A DNA stretch of 6,992 nucleotides, taken from assembly GCA_003142355.1 (NCBI GenBank), contig PLMF01000220.1, forward strand, positions 6,861-13,852, given 5' to 3'. A program made the translations under genes and the position numbers. The notes beneath the pieces were generated by a model. It was not told the DNA's origin. It worked only from the letters and a program-made list of their open reading frames with translations, and did no database searches. Below are positions 1 through 6,489 of this stretch, piece after piece. Within the stretch, counting starts at the first letter, position 1. The number at the start of each line of letters is the position of its first letter. The DNA is from Bryobacterales bacterium. Lineage in GTDB: Bacteria > Acidobacteriota > Terriglobia > Bryobacterales > Bryobacteraceae.

Positions 1-126
1 CCCGGGAACGGACTGGGCCTCGCATTCTGCCAGAAAGCGATCCAGTGGCATGGCGGTCGAATGTGGCTGGAATCGACACCCGGGGCGGGATCGACATTCT
101 ATTTCACGCTGCCGCCGGCCGATTGA
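1..126 (+). CDS. Sensor histidine kinase, C-terminal end (5' truncated by window edge)
   Basis: Frame 1 is open from the first base and stops with TGA at 124-126, giving 41 residues. They form the end of a GHKL-type ATPase domain. A G2-box-like GNGLGLA comes first, then an amphipathic helix ([11 protein letters not shown]), then the strand [18 protein letters not shown] that normally closes the HATPase_c fold of two-component kinases. The protein would autophosphorylate a histidine using ATP, but the phosphoacceptor and sensor domains lie outside the window, so the stimulus cannot be inferred. No response regulator follows on this strand; the next gene is a tRNA. The GxGLGLA plus GSTF pairing makes the family assignment firm. 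A hybrid kinase is unlikely, because the protein ends directly after the ATPase domain. Confidence 0.9.
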   Translation, partial: PGNGLGLAFCQKAIQWHGGRMWLESTPGAGSTFYFTLPPAD

Positions 127-153
127 GCGCTCCGCGTTTTCTTCCCGGAATCC

Positions 154-167
154 GCAGTGAAAACTGC
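154..167 (+). other. Small GAAA-tetraloop hairpin downstream of the kinase gene
   Basis: A perfect 5-bp stem, GCAGT paired with ACTGC, encloses a GAAA loop 27 bp after the kinase stop codon. No U-tract follows, so it is not a canonical intrinsic terminator; it may simply protect a 3' end. A T6 run does occur later, at 283-288, just before the tRNA promoter, but I see no strong stem in front of it. The rest of the 185-bp gap 127-311 holds no convincing gene. Confidence 0.25.
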
Positions 168-290
168 TGCGTGGTAGATTGTCGCGGGCGTCGGCCCGAT
201 GATTCTTCGCTTCTCGGCGGTCTTCGAGATCGCCGTCGCGTGGCAGCGCATTCCCCGTGAGTGCTCCTCTTCCGTCGGCGCCTTTTTTGG

Positions 291-296
291 TAAAAT
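291..296 (+). promoter_or_regulatory. -10-like element of the tRNA-Glu promoter
   Basis: TAAAAT matches the sigma-70 -10 consensus at five of six bases. It lies 15 bp before the mature tRNA 5' end, which would put transcription start near 302-304 and leave a short 5' leader for RNase P. No good -35 hexamer is visible 16-18 bp upstream, so the call rests on the -10 box and its position. Confidence 0.4.
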
Positions 297-311
297 GAAA
301 GCTCACGCCGT

Positions 312-386
312 GGCGCTATCGTCTAACGGTTAGGACAGAGCCCTCTCAAGGCTTAAATACGGGTTCGATTCCCGTTAGCGCTACCA
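312..386 (+). tRNA. tRNA-Glu (anticodon CTC)
   Basis: The cloverleaf folds completely. The acceptor stem pairs 312-318 with 376-382. The D arm carries the TCGTCTA...GGTTAGGACA pattern typical of bacterial tRNA-Glu. The anticodon stem pairs 338-342 with 350-354 around loop CTCTCAA, with anticodon CTC at 345-347, reading GAG. The T arm pairs 359-363 with 371-375 around loop TTCGATT. The discriminator base is A383 and CCA is encoded at 384-386. The first acceptor pair is a G-U wobble (G312-T382) where bacterial tRNA-Glu usually has G-C. A tyrosine recombinase relic ends 45 bp downstream, so the 3' half of this gene may once have been an attachment site. No duplicate of the 3' end was found in the window. 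Confidence 0.95.
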
Positions 387-431
387 TGTTTTCATACACT
401 TACGGGCTTTGCGCTAAGACGCGCCGAGAAA

Positions 432-602
432 TCACTGAACCGGTCCCGTGTGATCTGCCGGTCGGTCCTTCTGTTGGAACTCTTGCCACTTCGCCACCGC
501 CTCATCATCTTGTCCGTGGATGGCGTGAGCGTACACGTCTGCGGTGACCCTCACCGACGAATGACCCATCCGGCACAGTTCCGCTATTCCCTGATTTGTC
601 AT
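432..602 (-). pseudogene. Tyrosine recombinase (phage-type integrase) C-terminal relict
   Basis: The 56-residue frame contains the last conserved block of a tyrosine recombinase: GIAELCRMGHSSVRVTADVY followed by AHAI. This matches the box with the L/MGHSS motif (last histidine of the R-H-R-H/W set) and the nucleophilic tyrosine (here in ADVYAHA). The tail then reads QDDEAVAKWQEFQQ. A full integrase has about 300-450 residues. The DNA-binding and core-binding domains and the catalytic arginines are all absent, so this fragment cannot recombine DNA. It is joined head-on to a broken racemase gene near 603-607 and ends 45 bp from tRNA-Glu. Its closeness to the tRNA suggests the remains of a tRNA-targeting island. 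An ATG at 600-602 with a good upstream AGAGGAG could still start a short peptide. Confidence 0.8.
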
Positions 603-604
603 CC

Positions 605-917
605 CTACTCCTCTATTGCGTCCGGTTCGGGTATCCAAGGCAACTCGCGTATGCCTCGACGGAGGCGCGCGTTGGTCCGCCCAGCAATCGGTAGACCGGC
701 GTTTTGAAGTAGCGTCCCCGCAGGTCCCACAGCGTGTTGTCGACGGCGCAGCAGCGTCGGCATACGGTTTCGGCCGCAGCTCATCGTAGATATCGAGCGG
801 ATTGACCCGGTACTGCTGGTCGATCCCGCGCATGGCCTCCCGATGCCCGCGGACTTCCCAGACTTCGACCGCCGCAACCATGCGCCATCTGATAGAGCCG
901 GAGAACCGCACCTGCAT
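605..917 (-). pseudogene. Mandelate racemase/muconate lactonizing enzyme (enolase superfamily) remnant
   Basis: Pieces of one enolase-superfamily protein appear in three successive reading frames. Piece 1 (from ATG 917 or ATG 881 to about 750) reads VEVWEVRGHREAMRG... then NPLDIYDELRPKPYADAAAP, an N-terminal capping-domain start. Piece 2 (about 750-629) reads AVDNTLWDLRG, PVYRLLGGPTR and VEAYASCLGYP, the highly recognisable end of the capping domain and entry to the barrel. Piece 3 (628-605) reads EPDAIEE, which fits the family's continuation after a 1-nt frame change at about 629-630. Between pieces 1 and 2 roughly 70-90 residues usual in this family are missing, so the join near 745-752 is an internal deletion. 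The barrel with the catalytic lysines and metal-binding acidic residues is gone; the integrase relict takes its place. Original substrate unknown. ATG 917 adds 12 residues of no recognised similarity. Confidence 0.75.
608..614 (-). promoter_or_regulatory. Shine-Dalgarno-like AGAGGAG before the integrase relict
   Basis: AGAGGAG lies 5 nt upstream of the ATG at 600-602 and is a good fit to the anti-SD. It overlaps the end of the broken racemase frames (stops at 613-615 and 605-607). It may be fortuitous, because no natural integrase would start at this point of the fold. It does mean the 56-residue remnant could be translated if transcribed. Confidence 0.3.
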
Positions 918-1035
918 GTCTAAACGTCCGGGTGCCACCCACGCTGCCGGGAGCATGGGAGGATGAGGCGTCTGAGAACTCACTTGTTTGGGAGAGCCGA
1001 AAGCCCCGTGCTTGCCATGCTCGCGGCGCGATGCG

Positions 1036-1938
1036 CTATTTCGGGAACAGCTTCTGCAGTTCCTCCACGGCCACTCGGCGGCCGTACTCACAGAGTTCGA
1101 AGCACTCGCAATGCTGGATCTTCTGACCCTGTTCGGCGCCATAGCGTTTTTCGAGCGCGGCCCGCACAGTGGCGGAAATCCGCCCGCCGCGCGTCTGCAT
1201 GAGCCATTTCTTGCGCGCTTCGGGGTCCTTCGGGACGCGGTCGAGGTTGCCATCTACCCACGGCAGCCACTCGTACATTTGGGAGACCTGGGCGTCGAGT
1301 GCGTCGATCTTGGTTTCCCAGACATCGTCGATGCTCACGGCCACATCGGGCCGGAAGGGCGCGGGCTTCTGGAAGTGATCGTCGTAGTAAAGGAAGATGG
1401 GATTCCTGCGCAGCGCCGGCGCTTCGGGAACGATGTTGGGCACCACCACCATGTAAGCCGCATCCTGCACCAGGACGCCGGTGTAGCGATGATCGGGATG
1501 GTAGTCGTTGGAGCGCGGCGCCACTACAATATCGGCGTTCCACTGGCGAATGGCGCGGATCACCTGACGGCGCACTTCGAGCGTGGGCATCAGCTCGCCA
1601 TCGTGGTTGTTCATCACCTCGTACTCGGCGATGCCCAGGCGGCGGGCCGATTCCTGGGTCTCCGCGTACCTGCGGCGCGCCAGGGCCGCGCCGCCCATCT
1701 CCTGGTGGCCGGCGTCGCCGTTGGTTACCGAAACGAATTTCACGGCGGCTCCGGCCTGGGCGAACTTGGCGGCGGTTCCGCCGAACTTGCCGTCGCAATC
1801 GTCCGGGTGAGCGCCGAACGCGATCACGCGGAGCTTGCCATCCTGCGCTTGCGCCATAGCGTGATTCGGGATGGCCAACCCGCACAGCAGCACCATGGTC
1901 GCAACAGTTCCCATCGACCGGAATATGCGTTTCGACAT
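1036..1938 (-). CDS. Secreted PIG-L/LmbE family zinc-dependent N-acetylglucosaminyl deacetylase
   Basis: The 300-residue protein belongs to the PIG-L/LmbE superfamily, whose members hydrolyse the N-acetyl group of GlcNAc-containing molecules (for example MshB, BshB and GlcNAc-PI deacetylase) with a Zn2+ ion. Metal-site motifs are intact: AHPDD at residues 43-47 and HPDH at 147-150, with further conserved NGDAGHQEMGG (73-83) and NNHDGEL (110-116). An N-terminal signal sequence (basic MSKRIFR, hydrophobic core 10-23, AMA at 27-29) predicts export. Cytoplasmic mycothiol or bacillithiol enzymes lack this, so a role on envelope or extracellular amino sugars is more likely; the substrate is unknown. 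The start at 1938 is fixed by AGAGGAGG 4 nt upstream and by the signal peptide just after it. The gene is divergent from the MtaA-like gene and followed by the racemase remnant. Confidence 0.92.
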   Translation of the reverse strand: MSKRIFRSMGTVATMVLLCGLAIPNHAMAQAQDGKLRVIAFGAHPDDCDGKFGGTAAKFAQAGAAVKFVSVTNGDAGHQEMGGAALARRRYAETQESARRLGIAEYEVMNNHDGELMPTLEVRRQVIRAIRQWNADIVVAPRSNDYHPDHRYTGVLVQDAAYMVVVPNIVPEAPALRRNPIFLYYDDHFQKPAPFRPDVAVSIDDVWETKIDALDAQVSQMYEWLPWVDGNLDRVPKDPEARKKWLMQTRGGRISATVRAALEKRYGAEQGQKIQHCECFELCEYGRRVAVEELQKLFPK

Positions 1939-1942
1939 CGGG

Positions 1943-1950
1943 CCTCCTCT
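1943..1950 (-). promoter_or_regulatory. Strong ribosome-binding site of the LmbE-family gene
   Basis: AGAGGAGG lies 4 nt before the ATG at 1936-1938 and decides the start. The frame stays open far upstream, antisense to the neighbouring gene, so without this site the start would be ambiguous. Confidence 0.75.
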
Positions 1951-2012
1951 TCGCGAGGCGCGACGTCCCGCGGCGGCCTGCGGCGCAAAGCGCTGCGCGC
2001 CGGCCTTTTGGG

Positions 2013-2040
2013 ATCTTAGCAGCAAGCGGGACACAGTAAA
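2013..2040 (-). promoter_or_regulatory. Candidate sigma-70 promoter for the LmbE-family gene
   Basis: Read on the minus strand, TTTACT (2040-2035) and TAAGAT (2018-2013) are separated by 16 bp. Each matches consensus at four of six bases. Transcription would begin near 2006, giving a 5' leader of about 68 nt before the ATG at 1938. It sits within the 201-bp divergent region 1939-2139. I see no equally good plus-strand promoter for the opposite gene and no clear operator palindrome. Confidence 0.35.
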
Positions 2041-2139
2041 CATAGCGCTCCGGTCGCGCACCCTGATAACCTTCGGAGGGGTTCCGGCCAGCGCATCGCG
2101 GCCAGTTATGACAGCAGGGTGGTAACAGCAGGTACAGGG

Positions 2140-3150
2140 ATGACGGGCAAAGATCGCATTCTCGCGAAACTGCGCGGCGAGCCGGCCGATTCGTTGCCGT
2201 TGATGCCGATCACGATGATGTTCGCCGCCGAACTGGCCGGCGTGCGCTACGGCGACTACGCGCGCGACCACCGCGTGCTGACCGATGCGCAGGTGGCGGT
2301 GGCGGACCGCTTCGGCTTCGACTACGTCTCGGCGATTTCCGACCCGGCGCGCGAAGCCTCGGACCTCGGCGCCGCAGTGGAGTGGTTCGACGACCAGCCG
2401 CCCGCGATCGTGGAGAGCCGCGCACTGCTCGATGAGAAGCGCAAGCTGGCGGGTCTGCGCCTGCCCGACCCGTCCACGCCCGGACGAATGCGCGATCGTG
2501 TCGAGGCGGTGCGGCTGCTGGCGGAGCGCACCGGCGCGACGCGGATCGTCGAAGGGTGGGTGGAAGGGCCGTGCGCGATGAGCGCCGATCTGCGCGGGAT
2601 CAACACACTGATGCTGGATTTCTTCGACGACCCGCCCTTTGTGGAAGCGCTCTTCGACTTCACGGTGCGCATGGAAGTGGAGTTCGCGCGGGCGCAGGTA
2701 GAGGCGGGCGCGACCCTGATCGGGGTAGGCGACGCGGCGGCTTCGCTGATCGGGCCCAGGCTGTATGCGAGGTATGTGCTGCCCTGCGAGCAGCGCCTGA
2801 TCGCGGCGATCCGCGCGCTCGGCGTGCCGGTGCGGCTGCACATCTGCGGCAACACCAGGCGCATCGTGGAAGGCATGGGTCAGACGGGCGCCGACATCAT
2901 CGATCTGGATTCTCCGACATCGCTCGGCCACGCGCGCCGTGCCATGCGGCAGACCCAGGTGCTGCTTGGCAACATCGACCCGGTGCGGGAGTTGCGCGAT
3001 GGCACGCCTGCATCGGTGGAAGCGGTTCTGGCGGAATGCTACCGGCAGGCGGGCGCGGCTTACATTTGCGGCGCTGGCTGCGAGGTGTCGCGCGGCACGC
3101 CGCACGCCAACCTGGAAGCGATGGCGCGGTTTGCGCGCAGCCGCTCGTGA
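2140..3150 (+). CDS. Uroporphyrinogen decarboxylase family protein, MtaA/CmuA-like corrinoid methyltransferase type
   Basis: This 336-residue protein has the URO-D fold signature throughout, but looks like the methyltransferase branch (MtaA, MtbA, CmuA). Those enzymes move a methyl group between a corrinoid protein and a thiol via zinc. The branch's zinc ligands HxC...C are visible as H234 and C236 (RLHICGN) and C314 (GAGCEVS), about 78 residues apart. Other family landmarks are GWVEGP at 139-144 and GNIDP at 277-281. No signal peptide or membrane segment is seen, so it is cytoplasmic. I chose ATG 2140 because family homology begins at MTGKDRIL; GTG 2119 in frame would add seven residues, and neither has a strong ribosome-binding site. 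No corrinoid protein or partner methyltransferase is nearby, so the real methyl donor and acceptor are unknown. A true haem-pathway HemE is unlikely given the Cys ligands. Confidence 0.85.
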   Translation: MTGKDRILAKLRGEPADSLPLMPITMMFAAELAGVRYGDYARDHRVLTDAQVAVADRFGFDYVSAISDPAREASDLGAAVEWFDDQPPAIVESRALLDEKRKLAGLRLPDPSTPGRMRDRVEAVRLLAERTGATRIVEGWVEGPCAMSADLRGINTLMLDFFDDPPFVEALFDFTVRMEVEFARAQVEAGATLIGVGDAAASLIGPRLYARYVLPCEQRLIAAIRALGVPVRLHICGNTRRIVEGMGQTGADIIDLDSPTSLGHARRAMRQTQVLLGNIDPVRELRDGTPASVEAVLAECYRQAGAAYICGAGCEVSRGTPHANLEAMARFARSRS

Positions 3151-3189
3151 AGCTCGAACTCCATCCCCGCGCGCGGCAAACGCTGGATG

Positions 3190-4548
3190 CTACCGTTTCC
3201 ACTGCTGTTCGATCTCCTCCAGGTTCTTGCCCTTCGTCTCAGGCGTGAACTTCCACACAAACCAGACGGTGAAGGCGCACATCGACGCGTAGAGCCAGAA
3301 CGCCCCGGCAGCCGTGAAGGCCTTTACGAGCGAAAGAAACGTCAGCGTGATCAACAGGCAGGCCAGCCACAGCGCAACGGTTGCCAACGACATCGCCCGT
3401 CCTCGAATTCGCGTGGGGAATAGTTCCGAGATCACAACCCACACGCCAGGTCCCATCCCAAAGGAGAAGAAGGCGACGTAGAGGAGTATCAATGCAAGGA
3501 CGCTGGAGGGTGTTACGGAGCCCGCCCTGAAGACAAGGCCCAGCGCCGCCAACGACACTCCCATGCCCGCGGCCGCCGCGATGAGCAGCACCTTGCGTCC
3601 GAGCCGGTCGATGGTGAACAGCGCAACAACAGTAAGGACCAGGTTCGTTACACCCACCAGAACGTTCGCCCACAGGGCCGCGGACGTGCTTCGAACTCCC
3701 GCCTGCTCCGTGAAGATGATGGACCCGTAGTAGAGTACCGTGTTGATGCCCGTGACCTGCTGAAGGATAGCGAGGGTAACGCCGATCAGCAGCGGACGGC
3801 GCATCCCGGCCTCCAGCAATTGGCGCAACGATCCGCTCTCTTCGGCGATCGCGCGCTCGATCTCGCGCAGTCGGGAGGGGGGCTCGCCCAATTTTGCCAG
3901 TACTTGTGCGGCTTCGGCGTGCCGGCCTTCTTTCACCAGCCAGCGGGGGCTTTCCGGTACGAAGAAGAGAGCGCCCAAAAAAAACAGTGACGGAACCGCC
4001 GCCACCGCGAACATCCACCTCCAGCTTTCATCGCCAAGACCGGCCAGTGCCCATCCCACCAGGTACGAAACCAGAATGCCCAGCACGATCGCGAGTTGAT
4101 TCATGCTGACCAGTCGCCCGCGGATAGCCGCGGGAGAAACCTCCGCGATATAGAGCGGGGCGAGCATCGAAGCGATACCGATGGCGACCCCAGCCACAAC
4201 CCGGGCGGCGACAAACGCGCCCAGTCCGTTTGGCAGCGCGGTCGCTACCGAGGAAAGCGCGAAGATCACGGCCGACAGGAGCAGAACGAACTTGCGGCCG
4301 AAACGGTCGCTGAGAGCGCCGGCTGCTCCCGCTCCGAGTGCGCACCCGGCCAACAGGCTTCCGGCGGCGAATTCGGTTTCGATCTCCGTCCACTGGAAAT
4401 GCCGGCGAAGAAAAACGATCGCACCGTTGATGATGGCTGTGTCGAAACCGAACAGGAATCCACTCAACGCCGTGACCGACGAGATGCGATACGAATAGCC
4501 ACGGGATGGCGATGGCGTATCCGGCGTGGGAGGCAGGTTTCCGTGCAT
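3190..4548 (-). CDS. Sugar porter family MFS transporter (XylE/GLUT-like), probable xylose importer
   Basis: The 452-residue protein has the twelve-helix layout and the full motif set of the sugar porter family. These are FGFDTAIINGA in TM1 (33-43), DRFGRK (81-86), PLYIAEVSPAAIRGR (131-145), PESPRWL (198-204), QQVTGINTVLYY in TM7 (263-274), DRLGRK (314-319), WVVISELFPTRIRGR (370-384) and PETKG (436-440). Q263, Q264 and N269 correspond to the sugar-binding residues of the E. coli D-xylose:H+ symporter XylE. It should act in the inner membrane as a proton-coupled sugar importer. It starts 17 bp after the GH120 beta-xylosidase stop on the same strand, so the two are probably cotranscribed; xylose is therefore the favoured substrate, by context. 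The ATG at 4548 lacks an obvious ribosome-binding site. An in-frame GTG at 4563, with AAGG 10 nt upstream, would add five residues. It converges with the MtaA-like gene, 39 bp away. Confidence 0.93.
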   Translation of the reverse strand: MHGNLPPTPDTPSPSRGYSYRISSVTALSGFLFGFDTAIINGAIVFLRRHFQWTEIETEFAAGSLLAGCALGAGAAGALSDRFGRKFVLLLSAVIFALSSVATALPNGLGAFVAARVVAGVAIGIASMLAPLYIAEVSPAAIRGRLVSMNQLAIVLGILVSYLVGWALAGLGDESWRWMFAVAAVPSLFFLGALFFVPESPRWLVKEGRHAEAAQVLAKLGEPPSRLREIERAIAEESGSLRQLLEAGMRRPLLIGVTLAILQQVTGINTVLYYGSIIFTEQAGVRSTSAALWANVLVGVTNLVLTVVALFTIDRLGRKVLLIAAAAGMGVSLAALGLVFRAGSVTPSSVLALILLYVAFFSFGMGPGVWVVISELFPTRIRGRAMSLATVALWLACLLITLTFLSLVKAFTAAGAFWLYASMCAFTVWFVWKFTPETKGKNLEEIEQQWKR

Positions 4549-4565
4549 ACGGGCGCCGGCCACAA

Positions 4566-6482
4566 TCACCAGACCTTGAGTTCCAAGCCACCCTGACCCG
4601 GGTCCTCGAAAGGCCCGGCGAAGGGAGTGGACATCTTTCGCTTCTTGCCGAAATAGTCGCTTTCGACGACCAACCGCGAGCCGTCGGCGTTTTCGTACGC
4701 AAGTCCCGAACACTTCGCCTTCCCCAATAGCCCGGTATCTACGAGTTTGGTCGCGGCAGTGTGCACCTCTGCACCCAGGGTCAAGCGAATATACACGCGG
4801 TCGCCTTCCTCGACGAGTTCGAGTTTGGGGTTTGCCCCGGGGAGGTTGAGCGCACCGTCCTCCCGGAAATAGGCGCGAGCGCCCGCGAAATACACATTTC
4901 CACCCGTTTCGAGGGGGTATTCCCGGTGATTGTAAACCCACAGCCCGTAACCACCGAAGCGCAGCGGGTTGGCGTCGGCCTGGTCGCCGCTTTCAGGTGG
5001 CCCGCCATTTCCCACAAAGATGTTGTTGTAGAAACGGTTGTCGCCTCCCGTGGTGCTGTTTAGGCCGGCGAGCGCGGTGGAGTGTGCTTTGAGATATGGC
5101 GTCGAGCGCCGGGGTTCGGACCTACTGATCAGCCGGCCGGTAATCAGATTGTGGACGTAGGCGCCTCCCTCGGAGCAGTCCTCCAAACTGATGCCGGACA
5201 GGAAAAGGTTGTTGTCCACAAGAAACGGCCCGTGATTCACCTCGACGAAGAGGTCGTCCGTACTGTTGTCGTAAAGGAGATTGCCCGTGATCCGCGTGCC
5301 CTGGGCCATCCAGTCCATCCACAATCCGCGGCCAGCGTTGTGGATGCGGTTGCCTTTGATCGCCACGTCGATCGCACCGTGCAGTTTGATGCCCGCCATT
5401 TCCGCGCCGGCGAACTGCCGCTTGACCCAGATGTTGTAGATGTGGTTGTTCGAGATCTGGCTGAACACGGCGCCGAGACTTCCGACAATGCCGGCCTGCT
5501 CACAGTTGAAGATCACGTTGTTGCGCACGACATGAGACCCGATGTTTTCCCGCGACCAGCCGGCTTCCAGGGCACGCACGATCACTTCGTTGTAATGCGT
5601 GGCGCCATCCTTCCGCGGATCGTTGATCCAGACATTGTGACCGGTCTTGCGGTCCTTGCCCAGGCTGATACCCGAGCATTTCGAGTCGCTGATCACGTTG
5701 TTTTCGATGATCCAGCCCTTGCTCCAGTGGGTGCCCACGAGCCCGATCTGCTCCGCGGTCGGGGCCGCCCATTGCGTGGCGGCCTGGCTCATGTGGAAGC
5801 CGCGCACGGTGATGTAGTTGCGGCCCGGCTGGTCCGGGTAGAAGCAACTGTTTCGCACGTTGATCTCCACCAGTTCCTCATTGGGGTTCTTATCGTGGAA
5901 GTTGGCGTAGATGTAAGTATTGCCGTCGTCGCTTTCGGTAAACCAGGTCCATGTCGAACCTTCACGATCCCGGCTGTCAGGCTGGGGCTGCGGTTTCAGG
6001 ACACGCTCCAGGAGGTGGGTCTCCCACAATGATCGGCCGTTCAGGTAGACCTCGCCGGTATGGTGGGGTCGCCCTTTGTCCGTAAACCAGTCGCCAACGA
6101 TCAGGTCTTTGTAGGGATTGTAGCTGCCAAAAAGGGAGTTCGGCACCGTCGCCTTCCACACGCCGGGCATGAATGGCTTCCAGCCACGGATCACCTCCGA
6201 TCCCTTGATGTCGACTTTCTCGCCCGTGGCCGCCTGGTAGACGATCCTCTTTGCGTCGGACTCGCCACCGCGAGGCGGTGTCACCCGCTCCCGGTAGGTG
6301 CCCTCATGCACGGTGATCACATCGCCCGGCTGCGCGATCTGGGCGGCTGCGGAAATCGTCCTGTACGGTTTGGACGACGAGCCGTCGTTGTTGTCGTTTC
6401 CATTGACGGCGACATGGATCTCTTTTGCGGGGGAGGCATAAGCCAGCAAAGTCAACAGAATGGTTACGATCAAGCGTCTCAT
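4566..6482 (-). CDS. Secreted GH120 family beta-xylosidase (right-handed beta-helix)
   Basis: The 638-residue product begins with a signal peptide (MRR, hydrophobic 4-14, ASPA at 16-19). It continues with VNGNDNNDGSSSKPYRTI and a PGDVITVHEGTYRE strand set, typical of pectate-lyase-like parallel beta-helices. It follows, almost end to end, the GH120 beta-xylosidase XylC of Thermoanaerobacterium saccharolyticum as I remember it. Shared blocks include GDVYLNG-like GEVYLNG (143-149), YIYANFHDKNPNEELVEINVR (190-210), WSKGWIIE (253-260), KLHGAIDV (366-373) and a final KVW. The retaining catalytic pair appears intact: nucleophile D390 in GLWMDW and acid/base E414 in LFVEVNHGP. It would release xylose from xylo-oligosaccharides outside the cytoplasm. 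A sugar porter follows 17 bp downstream, fitting a utilisation operon. The 6482 start has GGGAG 7 nt upstream; an in-frame ATG at 6563 is a rival start. It could act on other xylosides. Confidence 0.85.
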   Translation of the reverse strand: MRRLIVTILLTLLAYASPAKEIHVAVNGNDNNDGSSSKPYRTISAAAQIAQPGDVITVHEGTYRERVTPPRGGESDAKRIVYQAATGEKVDIKGSEVIRGWKPFMPGVWKATVPNSLFGSYNPYKDLIVGDWFTDKGRPHHTGEVYLNGRSLWETHLLERVLKPQPQPDSRDREGSTWTWFTESDDGNTYIYANFHDKNPNEELVEINVRNSCFYPDQPGRNYITVRGFHMSQAATQWAAPTAEQIGLVGTHWSKGWIIENNVISDSKCSGISLGKDRKTGHNVWINDPRKDGATHYNEVIVRALEAGWSRENIGSHVVRNNVIFNCEQAGIVGSLGAVFSQISNNHIYNIWVKRQFAGAEMAGIKLHGAIDVAIKGNRIHNAGRGLWMDWMAQGTRITGNLLYDNSTDDLFVEVNHGPFLVDNNLFLSGISLEDCSEGGAYVHNLITGRLISRSEPRRSTPYLKAHSTALAGLNSTTGGDNRFYNNIFVGNGGPPESGDQADANPLRFGGYGLWVYNHREYPLETGGNVYFAGARAYFREDGALNLPGANPKLELVEEGDRVYIRLTLGAEVHTAATKLVDTGLLGKAKCSGLAYENADGSRLVVESDYFGKKRKMSTPFAGPFEDPGQGGLELKVW

Positions 6483-6489
6483 TTGCCGT

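Noticed and set aside
127..276. A short minus-strand frame preceded by purine-rich DNA between the kinase end and the tRNA.
   Set aside because: It overlaps the kinase coding end antisense, has no recognisable similarity, and its composition looks like a shadow frame.
951..1022. An 8-bp inverted repeat, GAGCATGG (951-958) and CCATGCTC (1015-1022), flanking 56 bp near the broken racemase gene; considered as insertion sequence ends.
   Set aside because: A repeat this short at this spacing is expected by chance several times in 7 kb, and no transposase or target duplication accompanies it.
988..2019. A 343-codon plus-strand open frame opposite the LmbE-family gene.
   Set aside because: It is the antisense shadow of a well-supported GC-rich gene, has no recognisable motifs and no ribosome-binding site.
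1939..3105. The LmbE-family reading frame stays open far upstream, antisense to the MtaA-like gene, giving a potential 689-residue protein.
   Set aside because: The added sequence is Arg/His-rich shadow translation. A strong ribosome site and a signal peptide fix the real start at 1938.
3151..3189. The 39-bp convergent gap, checked for a shared bidirectional terminator.
   Set aside because: Only a 5-bp CATCC/GGATG pairing with a long loop is visible and there is no T-tract.
4549..4941. The transporter frame extends upstream into the xylosidase gene.
   Set aside because: The extension has no family similarity. Sugar porter homology begins shortly after 4548, and the upstream DNA encodes the conserved xylosidase C-terminus.
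5082..6032. A 316-codon plus-strand open frame within the GH120 gene.
   Set aside because: Antisense shadow of a conserved enzyme; no motif or start signal supports it.
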